Shown here piece after piece: positions 47,420-54,996 of a stretch of DNA of 64,000 nt. The DNA comes from Deefgea tanakiae (GTDB taxonomy: Bacteria > Pseudomonadota > Gammaproteobacteria > Burkholderiales > Chitinibacteraceae). Location of the stretch: the NCBI RefSeq assembly GCF_019665765.1, contig NZ_CP081150.1, positions 248,001 through 312,000 of the forward strand. The letters are read 5' to 3'. The notes under the pieces were generated by a model. The model did not search any database. It saw nothing but the letters and a program-made list of their open reading frames with translations, and was not told the origin of the DNA. Both the position numbers and the translations under genes were made by a program. The first letter of the stretch is position 1, and each line of letters begins with the position of its first letter.

Positions 47420-47540
47420 AATCGTCAATGTATTTCATCTTGATTAAGCTTTTGAAATTAAATGGTCAGTATTTGTACTGACTTGAGTGTTGTTGTACAT
47501 TGCCTTAAGCTATTTATCTCATTGGTTAAAAATAGAATCT

Positions 47541-49283
47541 ATGCCTAATTTCTTAGACCAATTTGCTTTCGTTAAACTTAAATTAATTTTGCTAAAGCCT
47601 ATTTTACTGGCTGTTTTGTGCTGGCTTGCGCCCTTTGCCCATGCCGGCGTTGAAGCCGATTTGAGCGGCCGCCGCATTGAGTCGGTGAGCGTTCGCTTTG
47701 ATGGTGGTCAACAAGAAAACAGCACCTATCGCGATGCGGCATTAAAGGCTTTTGGTGTGCATCCAGGCAATCGATTTGATCCGGTACGCAGTGATTTGAT
47801 GCTCAATCAAGTACGGCGTTTAAGCTTTGTGGGCGATGCTCGCTATGAGGTGCAAACCAGTGGCAACGGCAATTTGGAAGTGGTGTTGGATGTCACCTTG
47901 ACCCAAGTGGCTAAACCACTCGTAGATAGCACGATGGGGCTGTTTGCAACCGGTGACTGGCAAGATTTCCCCACGCTGTATGCGGATGATCGTTCGGTGC
48001 TGCAAGCCAAGCTTTTGAATAAATCGATGGTGTTTTCTAATACCAATGCTTTTTTCGGGCGACCGGATGTCTTAACCGCAGGCAATCCATTGGCCACTGC
48101 TCCATCGGGCAAGGGCACAGATACTTGGTTTGAAAGTAGCGTTGAAGCAGGCTTGTACGGCATTAGTGCCGTGACTGATCACATCTCTGTGTTTGGTGGT
48201 GGCAGCTATATCGCTTCTGGTTCTTGGGGCCCGGAATTATTCACTGATCAATCCCGCGTGCATGGGGGGGTTGAGGATGCCTACTTTGGTTTCATTGGGC
48301 GTAATACGACTGATCAGGGCGGTGTGCGTCAAATGAGTTTGCTCTATGGCCGCAAAGCGTTTCAGGTCGATAACGGCATGATTTTGCGCTTAGCCTCGGC
48401 CAATGGTGGCGATCGCGCAGCATTGCAATCCAATCCTCGCAACGCCGCCGATGAATTGATCCATGCCCAGTTTGTGTATGACGATCATAAGTTGGAGCTA
48501 TTTCAGCTTGACCCTGATGAACTCGAGCCCATCGACAGCCATACTGTCATTCAAGGTGTGAATTACGAAGGCCGTGTATTGCCGAATCTGCGTCTGGGCG
48601 CGATGGCATTGCAAGTGCCCGAATCCAACTTCAAATACTACACGCCGACCGCAACCTATTCACGCGAAGGTTTGGAAATTTTAGATCTACGTCTTGCGTT
48701 TGATCCACCCGCTAGCGTGTCGAGTTTTTACGCCAATGCCGAGCTAGCGCGCCAAACGAATCGCAATTTTGATATGGAGGCTTGGGGTGGATATGCCGAA
48801 TTGGGTTATCAATTTAGAGATACCGCGTGGCGTCCAACCTTGAGCTATCGTTATTCAAAATTCACTGGTGATAATCCCGATACGCCGACTTTTGAGCGTT
48901 GGGATCCTTTGTTTGCAGGCGGCGGTGGCGATGAATGGGTGCAAGGCTTAAACCAATACAAAGTGGTGCAAACGTCGAATGTGATTGCGCATCGGTTTAT
49001 GGCGCGCTTGCAACCTGCGCCGCGCTGGGAATTAACGCCCCAATTCTGGCTCTTTAAAGCCGATACCTTAAATAATTTGGGCGGCGCGCAAGCTTTGTCG
49101 GTGCTCGAATCAGATGATCTTGGTATGGAGCTGAATTTAACTGCTCGTTATGTCGCCAACCCCAATCTGATTTTCGTGTTCTCGGCCGCGTATACCCAGC
49201 CCGGTGAAGCCATCCGCAGTGCCCTCAACAATGATTACCAAAATTGGTTTAGCGCCAGCGCGCTGATGATTGTTCGATTTTAA
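47541..49283 (+). CDS. Outer-membrane barrel (alginate-export-like) with N-terminal POTRA-like domain
   Basis: A 580-residue exported protein. The signal peptide (1-35, cleavage near FAHA-G) is followed by a roughly 80-residue region with a BamA/TpsB-like POTRA pattern (RIESVSVRFDGG, then a helix, RRLSFVGDARYEV, then VVLDVTL). The remaining 430 residues look like a beta barrel of the alginate_exp kind: alternating hydrophobic strands, GVNYEGRVLPNLRLGAMALQV, WRPTLSYRYSKFTGD, ending in the terminal strand ALMIVRF with C-terminal Phe, typical for BAM-inserted proteins. A POTRA on this barrel class is unusual. It lies 24 bp before an exported SDR gene. Confidence 0.75.
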   Translation: MPNFLDQFAFVKLKLILLKPILLAVLCWLAPFAHAGVEADLSGRRIESVSVRFDGGQQENSTYRDAALKAFGVHPGNRFDPVRSDLMLNQVRRLSFVGDARYEVQTSGNGNLEVVLDVTLTQVAKPLVDSTMGLFATGDWQDFPTLYADDRSVLQAKLLNKSMVFSNTNAFFGRPDVLTAGNPLATAPSGKGTDTWFESSVEAGLYGISAVTDHISVFGGGSYIASGSWGPELFTDQSRVHGGVEDAYFGFIGRNTTDQGGVRQMSLLYGRKAFQVDNGMILRLASANGGDRAALQSNPRNAADELIHAQFVYDDHKLELFQLDPDELEPIDSHTVIQGVNYEGRVLPNLRLGAMALQVPESNFKYYTPTATYSREGLEILDLRLAFDPPASVSSFYANAELARQTNRNFDMEAWGGYAELGYQFRDTAWRPTLSYRYSKFTGDNPDTPTFERWDPLFAGGGGDEWVQGLNQYKVVQTSNVIAHRFMARLQPAPRWELTPQFWLFKADTLNNLGGAQALSVLESDDLGMELNLTARYVANPNLIFVFSAAYTQPGEAIRSALNNDYQNWFSASALMIVRF

Positions 49284-49307
49284 TGACCATCCTCAAGGGG
49301 AAAACGC

Positions 49308-50291
49308 ATGAAAAAATTTGCAAAATCGTTAGGTCTTTCGATGTTGACTGCCGGTTTGCTCGCCAGCCCAGCGATGGCCGAAAACTATAAAACGGTCGAT
49401 ATTAAACCGGTTGACCCTGCGTATTTCGCCGCGAAACGGCATGAAGGCCGCACCTATCTGATTACCGGCGGCGCGCGCGGCATTGGTGCAGCCTCTGCGA
49501 TTCGTTTGGCACGCGAAGGTGCCAATGTGGTGATTTTTGACGTGCTCGCCAAAGAGGGCGCTGAAACTGTCGCCCAAATTCGTAAAGAAGGCGGCAAGGC
49601 TGAATTTGTCAAAGGCGATGTACGCAATAATGCCGATCTACAAAAAGCAGTGGCGCATGCAGTGGCGACCTTTGGTGAGCTGAATGGCGCGCTGAATTCG
49701 GCGGGCGTCATGGCGGCAATGGCACCCGATGCCGTGTTTGATTATCAAAAACAAAAAGACTTGCTACCCAACCCGATTGCCGATGCGGGTGATGAATATT
49801 TCGATACGCTGATGGACATCAACGCCACCGGCGTCTTTAAATCGATGCGCGCCGAACTCAAACCCATGCTTAAGCAAGGCAAGGGTGGTGCCATTGTGAA
49901 TATTTGTTCGATTGCCGGTTTAACGGGCTTGGCTGGCAACTCAGCCTATGTCGCCAGTAAGCACGCGTGTAGCGGCCTAACGCGCAGCGGTGCGATTGAT
50001 TATGCGCCGTACGGTATTCGCGTGAACTCAGTGAATATGGCCGCAACAGAAACGGCAATGACCGATATGGCGATAAAGTACGTGACGGCCGCTAGCAAGG
50101 AAAACGCGGGCTCGACTGTGCCGAATATGGGCCGCACCAAAACAATGAGCTTGCAAGCCTATGCCGATAGCAATAAACGCCAAGCTACAGTGTGGGAACA
50201 AGCAGCCGTGATTAGCTTTTTGCTCTCGGATGAAGCTTCAAACCTAACAGGCGCGCTCTACGCGACCGATGGCGGCTGGACAGCTTATTAA
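49308..50291 (+). CDS. Short-chain dehydrogenase with a signal peptide
   Basis: A 327-residue SDR. Residues 1-25 form a typical Sec signal peptide (KK, hydrophobic core, cleavage SPAMA-EN), followed by a 20-residue linker and a full classical SDR: TGGARGIG cofactor site, NSAG, catalytic Ser in NICSIAG, YVASK (catalytic Tyr and Lys), and C-terminal TGALYATDGGW. There is an insertion around residues 138-160. SDRs need NAD(P)H and are nearly always cytoplasmic; there is no twin-arginine motif. It is probably co-transcribed with the upstream barrel. Substrate unknown. Confidence 0.8.
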   Translation: MKKFAKSLGLSMLTAGLLASPAMAENYKTVDIKPVDPAYFAAKRHEGRTYLITGGARGIGAASAIRLAREGANVVIFDVLAKEGAETVAQIRKEGGKAEFVKGDVRNNADLQKAVAHAVATFGELNGALNSAGVMAAMAPDAVFDYQKQKDLLPNPIADAGDEYFDTLMDINATGVFKSMRAELKPMLKQGKGGAIVNICSIAGLTGLAGNSAYVASKHACSGLTRSGAIDYAPYGIRVNSVNMAATETAMTDMAIKYVTAASKENAGSTVPNMGRTKTMSLQAYADSNKRQATVWEQAAVISFLLSDEASNLTGALYATDGGWTAY

Positions 50292-50330
50292 TTAGTTGAC
50301 CTAAATAAATTGATGTAAATTGATGTATTG

Positions 50331-50362
50331 CCTGCTAGCCATTGAAATTGAATGGCTGCAGG
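50331..50362. terminator. Hairpin between two convergent genes
   Basis: Arms CCTGCtAGCCATT and AATGGCTGCAGG pair over 12 bp with one bulged T and a 7-base loop. There is no clear T run, so termination is uncertain. Confidence 0.4.
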
Positions 50363-50423
50363 TAAATACATTGGCTAAAAAAGTGCTGATTTCTTGAGTG
50401 AGTTGGGCTGATACGCTGGCCAA

Positions 50424-51629
50424 TCAAAACAATAAACTCAGCAGTTTTTTAAGTAACTCTTCCAAAGGCATCATCGTTAAAGCCAGTGGAATCAAGGGCG
50501 CAACCGTTGCGACTGCTAAAAAGATCACCGCGTCTTTTTTGACGGGAACGGTATTCATCGATTGCACCACATCAAAGCTCGCGCCCAAATCGACTAAGGA
50601 CGACATATCCGGATTGCCCAAGGGCGATTCTTTGGGCTTGCCTGAGCGAAACCATTTTTCATCAAACTCGCGATTATGCTGCATCACCAACAGCCCATAT
50701 TCACGCTTGGCGTTGCGTTTGGCCTGCGCCAATTGCGGGCTAAAAAATAGCAAGGGCGCCAAGAGTAATAGTTGAATAAACACGACCATCAAGCCAATTT
50801 CAAATTTGAAATCAGTGATCGCCGCGCCTTGGTAAAAAATCCGGTTTGCCAACATTGCCGCCAGCATGGTGCCATGCGCAGCAGCCAATGGGGTGAACGC
50901 ATAAAACGTACCGCTCAAAAACGCAAGCCCGCCCAAGCGATCGGCATGCGTGGGTAGCAGTTGCAATTCAATCCGTGAAACCTGCCATAAAAACCGACTC
51001 CAGATCGCGATGCGATAGTACCAACGGAGCAGTAAAAACTGGAAAATCGGCAAACTAATCCCCGCATACCAGCAACCCGCCAGCGTGAGACTCAGGCCTT
51101 CGCTCGTTTGCGTGGCATACCAAGTATCACTATCGAGCAGCATCACATAGCGCCACAGCAAAAGCCCTGCGGTATAGACCAGCACCAACAAAATCAACTC
51201 GGCTTTGACTGAGTTTCTCAATTCAAAAGCCGAATGCAGCGCATTTTCAAATCGGATCAGTGCGGCATCAGGAATCAAACGGCGCTGTAAAAATTGCTGC
51301 ACCACTTTGCGCATCCGTGTGTGCACCAGTAATTCGGCGGCGACCATAATCGGAATGGCGAGCAAGAAACGCACATGGACTTCCAGATCGAATAAAAACG
51401 GCACAGCAGCGCCAGACACCCATTGCCCCGCCAGCAGTGAAAACAGACACAGCGGCAGCCACGCCAATAGCGAAATAGTAATGATTCGTCGCCAGAGTAA
51501 GCCCTCCGCATCATCGGTGAGGTGGGCGCGGCGCAAGAGTTGAAATAAGGGGCCGCCAAGTACTAAAGAGAAATTGGCTTGCTCGGTTAAGAGGCGTTCA
51601 CTCAAACGCGCAGTGCTGATTTTGGCCAT
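50424..51629 (-). CDS. Polytopic inner-membrane protein of unknown function
   Basis: A 401-residue protein with about six to seven hydrophobic helices: approximately residues 50-70, 83-103, 147-165, 186-206, 245-265, 285-305 and 375-395. Positively charged loops (RRWK-like segments such as HTRMRKVVQQFLQRR) fall between. No domain recognised. Convergent with the exported SDR and probably monocistronic, ending near the hairpin at 50331-50362. Confidence 0.75.
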   Translation of the reverse strand: MAKISTARLSERLLTEQANFSLVLGGPLFQLLRRAHLTDDAEGLLWRRIITISLLAWLPLCLFSLLAGQWVSGAAVPFLFDLEVHVRFLLAIPIMVAAELLVHTRMRKVVQQFLQRRLIPDAALIRFENALHSAFELRNSVKAELILLVLVYTAGLLLWRYVMLLDSDTWYATQTSEGLSLTLAGCWYAGISLPIFQFLLLRWYYRIAIWSRFLWQVSRIELQLLPTHADRLGGLAFLSGTFYAFTPLAAAHGTMLAAMLANRIFYQGAAITDFKFEIGLMVVFIQLLLLAPLLFFSPQLAQAKRNAKREYGLLVMQHNREFDEKWFRSGKPKESPLGNPDMSSLVDLGASFDVVQSMNTVPVKKDAVIFLAVATVAPLIPLALTMMPLEELLKKLLSLLF

Positions 51630-51758
51630 GGTCGTGTCTGCGATGGTTGCGACAAGTGTCGATCATTTCACCATAGCAGAGCAGGCATAGCGCGTTGGGT
51701 CAGGCGTGTGCCGCAGTGTGGCGAACGGCATGCTGGCCGTACCATCCCAATCACCGAT

Positions 51759-52445
51759 TTAGGATGGGTAATTCACGCCCACCGAATAGGCGGCGATTTT
51801 GCCCAGATGCGTGTAGGGCAGGCCGGTTTCAGCGGCCCAATCATTAAATAGCTGCTGGATTTTGTTTAAATCGCGTTTAGCTGTTGGTTGATCGGGAATA
51901 TCCAAGCCCGCCAACTGCAGCGCCAGCACCACGTCTTGCGTTAATACAAACGCATCTTTGCCGATGTAGCGCAGCAACCATTGCCCAGTTTGCCCACCCA
52001 AGCGGCTGCCGTGGCTTTTCAGAAACGCCATCAACTCGACTTGCCGTGAAGCAGGGTATGTATTCAAAAATCGCGCAAAGCTGCCGTATTCATGGCTATA
52101 CGCCCGCACAAAACTGACGTTTTCCATTACGGCTTTAATCTTCGGCCAATGCCGCACCACGCGCGTATCGTTGCAATAGGCTTCCCATTGCTCGGCGGAC
52201 AGCATCGCGAGTTTATCGACATCAAAACCGAAAAAAGCGTCTTCAAACTGCGGCCATTTATTGCTAATCACCGTCCAGTTAAAGCCCGCCTGATTAATCG
52301 TTCTGCACATCATCGCCAAAATACGGTGATCGGGCAGCGCTAAAAATTGTTTCTCGCTCATGACCGTTGGTAGTAAATCCTGCAAAGCCTGCGCGCCACC
52401 TTTACGCTCAATTGCGCGGGCTTGGATTTCGGCGAATTTTTGCAT
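51759..52445 (-). CDS. Divergent 3-methyladenine DNA glycosylase I (Tag)-like protein
   Basis: A 228-residue protein with the Tag-type helical fold: INQAGFNWTVISNKW, FDVDKLAML, and the RVVRHWPKIKAVMENV segment aligning with the IIRHRGKIQAI region of E. coli Tag. The catalytic Glu of Tag (in LEGQQAG) is Thr here (RTINQAG), and the N-terminal Cys/His zinc ligands are missing. It may have a different base specificity or be non-catalytic. ATG at 52445 with GAGG 5 bp upstream; a longer frame to 52673 runs into a repeat. Confidence 0.7.
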   Translation of the reverse strand: MQKFAEIQARAIERKGGAQALQDLLPTVMSEKQFLALPDHRILAMMCRTINQAGFNWTVISNKWPQFEDAFFGFDVDKLAMLSAEQWEAYCNDTRVVRHWPKIKAVMENVSFVRAYSHEYGSFARFLNTYPASRQVELMAFLKSHGSRLGGQTGQWLLRYIGKDAFVLTQDVVLALQLAGLDIPDQPTAKRDLNKIQQLFNDWAAETGLPYTHLGKIAAYSVGVNYPS

Positions 52446-52595
52446 TGTTACCTCGGATGTTTGATTTTGGATGGTCGCGACTTCGTTGGCTTGGTATCGC
52501 CAGCGTTCTAATTTTTTCTGACAAACAGAAAGAATTTCCGGTGTATTGCTCGCTAAGTCTTTCCTGCTAATTGCTGTAGTTAAATACATCATAGG

Positions 52596-52708
52596 GTAGG
52601 GCGGGTTAGCCTTTAGGCGCGCCCCGAAGCAAGTCCCCTTGGGGGATAACCCGCCATAAGAATTAGCCATCACGAATGCAGTTCAGCGCGGGTCGCGACC
52701 CGCCCTAC
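52596..52708. repeat. Palindromic repeat element with 10-bp terminal inverted repeats
   Basis: Ends GTAGGGCGGG (52596-52605) and CCCGCCCTAC (52699-52708) are exact inverted repeats. Inside are GGCGGGTTA/TAACCCGCC arms (52600-52655) and a perfect 16-bp palindrome (52688-52703). No coding capacity. It lies 14 bp past the end of the AT-rich ATPase gene. Confidence 0.8.
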
Positions 52709-52721
52709 ACGGCTTACACAT

Positions 52722-54881
52722 TCAGCATGCAAGTGCCTTCACTTCAGCATAAAGTGCTTTCAAGTGTGAAGAACCCATGTCTAAAATCGGCTCATACATG
52801 AACGAGTTCAAGTGAATATTCTCTGGTGTAATAAGATTAACTTGTTCAAGTGTATCAATTTCTTCTGAGGTACCAAGTGTGGATTCCTTATACTTCTTTA
52901 GAAGGCTAATGGTTTGATTCTTGGTTATGTTATCAACAAAATCTTGATTGTTAATTCGTTTAATCATATGCTGTTCTGCTAACAGGCGAATGGCAATTGA
53001 AAGAACAATTTTCATCTCCAATTCTAAATGATTATCGTCTTCGTCGATAATCTTTTCAGACTCTTCACAGAGGAGTTCAAAAACAGTCTTATTTGGCGGA
53101 GTAAGCACCAGGTTATTTTTGTCGATTAATACTCTTTTGTAGATTTCACAAAGATCATTTAGGGTTATTGTGTAGGTATTCGTTTTTATATGTAATAGCG
53201 AAGTTAATGTCGAATAATCATGTTTGTTTCCACAGTATTCAGCTAGGTTTCGAACAAACGATATGGCCGAAATACAGTAGGATGGCTCATTCAATTTCTT
53301 TTTCCAGAAAAGAAAAGGATTGTTTTGGTATTTCTCTGGACTTAGCTTCAACTTCCTCCCTGTTTTTGTGACAGTTAATTTGAATTCTTGCTTTAAACTA
53401 AGTCGCCCACTGACACTTCTATAGAAGTCGAAATTGTGGGACAAGAAAATGCAATTAAAACCTCCAGAATTAACGATGTCTTTTAAGTATTCGATGATTG
53501 CATACTTGTTTTTGTAATCGAATGAATCGGCGATATCATCTACTAAGAGTGTAGTCATGAGACCTTGTTTTTTTCTAGACTGAATTTCAAAGAGAATATT
53601 CAATATGTAAAGTGCACGTTTTTCACCCTGACTTAGAACTTTTAACAAGGAGTCTCTTGGTACATCTATTTCAACCTCTCCATCTGAGAACTTAAAGGCA
53701 ATGGACGGTTTTTTCCCTTTTAGGATTACATCCTCTTGATTAGATACCGACATTTTGAAGGGCACAAAGAAGCGCTTATTGAAAATGGCTACAACTCGCT
53801 CCCAGTCTGTTCGTTCTTCTTGTGCTTGTTTTACTGCAGCTTCGATTGTTACTTTGCCTGCTTTGTATTGAGCTAAAAATTGATCAAATAACTCTTTCTG
53901 ATCTACGAGATACGCAATCCAGATGTTTTTTTGAAGTTGCCTAAAGTTTTTTAATTCAGGTAATAGTTCTTGATTTTCAAAAAGGTACTCTCTAAATTTT
54001 CTGAGTTCGATGTTTTGTATTTTTTTATCAATCGCATCAAACTTTCCAGCAAGCTCTTTGTCCGTGAAGATCTTCTGGCGCTCATCATCTATTTTTTTCG
54101 TCAATTCTTCGGCAGAGCTAATTTCTTTTTTACCATTTTTGGTATTCAAGTTAATGGTGTGCTTTGCTGCGAAGAAACCGTTGTCGGCTAATTGTTTATT
54201 TACGGCACCCGCACTGTAGTGATTGAATTGTTTACTGAGTACATCTGACTTCAAAACTAAGTCGTTGTATCTTTGAATGTATTCTTCAAGCTGATCTTTG
54301 ATTACACCTGATTCGAGAAGAGCTACTGTCTTTTCATTGAAAATTTCACTGTAAATTAAGTCCGCTAACTTGGATGGTGCGGACTCAGAGATCTTCTGCT
54401 CCAAAGACTCTAATAAATCAGCAATGCTAGTTGCTCCAAAAGTCTTTAGGAGTTCAATTTCAGGAGTGAGTGTTCGTCCCGTTAATCCAGAAAGTTGTTT
54501 GAGTTTAGCAAAAAGCGTAGTCTGCTTTTCTGAAATCTGTTTGAGGGCATTATCATATTGTGTCTTGATAGCATTATTAACTAGCAGCAAAGAGCTTTGC
54601 TCTGAAGAAAACTCTTGGTTGTATGGCTCAATGACAAAGATGGACTCTGGAGTTAAGCTTATATCTGCGTCGTCGGTTATTTTTCGCAGGGAGGTACGGT
54701 CTGTGAAAATTAGATCACTAGATTCTCTTCCCTTTGCGTAATCATCAAAAGTTTTTGATAGTGAAGTTTTCATAAAGCCATTAGGTGCGTAAATCGCATA
54801 ACAGCTACTATTGGTGAAATCAAAGCAATATTTTAGCTCACTGATTCCGTAGCAGTTTTTTAGATCAATATTTAACTTCAT
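52722..54881 (-). CDS. AAA/SMC-like ATPase, probable defence or anticodon-nuclease-type protein
   Basis: A 719-residue ABC-type ATPase with a split nucleotide-binding domain around a coiled-coil middle (about residues 90-370). Walker A is APNGFMKTS (32-40), with Met where the glycine before Lys is normal. The signature LSQGEKRA lies near 415, Walker B LLVDD near 440 and the H-loop LSHNF near 478. This fits the AAA_13/RloC-PrrC superfamily; no zinc-hook cysteines are evident. The C-terminal 230 residues contain an RNLAE segment and an RLLAEQH segment that could be nuclease residues, unproven. Much more AT-rich than its neighbours, which suggests transfer. Single gene. Confidence 0.75.
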   Translation of the reverse strand: MKLNIDLKNCYGISELKYCFDFTNSSCYAIYAPNGFMKTSLSKTFDDYAKGRESSDLIFTDRTSLRKITDDADISLTPESIFVIEPYNQEFSSEQSSLLLVNNAIKTQYDNALKQISEKQTTLFAKLKQLSGLTGRTLTPEIELLKTFGATSIADLLESLEQKISESAPSKLADLIYSEIFNEKTVALLESGVIKDQLEEYIQRYNDLVLKSDVLSKQFNHYSAGAVNKQLADNGFFAAKHTINLNTKNGKKEISSAEELTKKIDDERQKIFTDKELAGKFDAIDKKIQNIELRKFREYLFENQELLPELKNFRQLQKNIWIAYLVDQKELFDQFLAQYKAGKVTIEAAVKQAQEERTDWERVVAIFNKRFFVPFKMSVSNQEDVILKGKKPSIAFKFSDGEVEIDVPRDSLLKVLSQGEKRALYILNILFEIQSRKKQGLMTTLLVDDIADSFDYKNKYAIIEYLKDIVNSGGFNCIFLSHNFDFYRSVSGRLSLKQEFKLTVTKTGRKLKLSPEKYQNNPFLFWKKKLNEPSYCISAISFVRNLAEYCGNKHDYSTLTSLLHIKTNTYTITLNDLCEIYKRVLIDKNNLVLTPPNKTVFELLCEESEKIIDEDDNHLELEMKIVLSIAIRLLAEQHMIKRINNQDFVDNITKNQTISLLKKYKESTLGTSEEIDTLEQVNLITPENIHLNSFMYEPILDMGSSHLKALYAEVKALAC

Positions 54882-54996
54882 CTTTTTCCTCTGATTAATT
54901 GTGCGAGTCTGCGTAAATGAGTTGTGGATTTGAAATATTTAGTGCTAATTTAATTGGTTGTTGTTAATTAAGTAGTTTTAATATTTATTTACTAAA

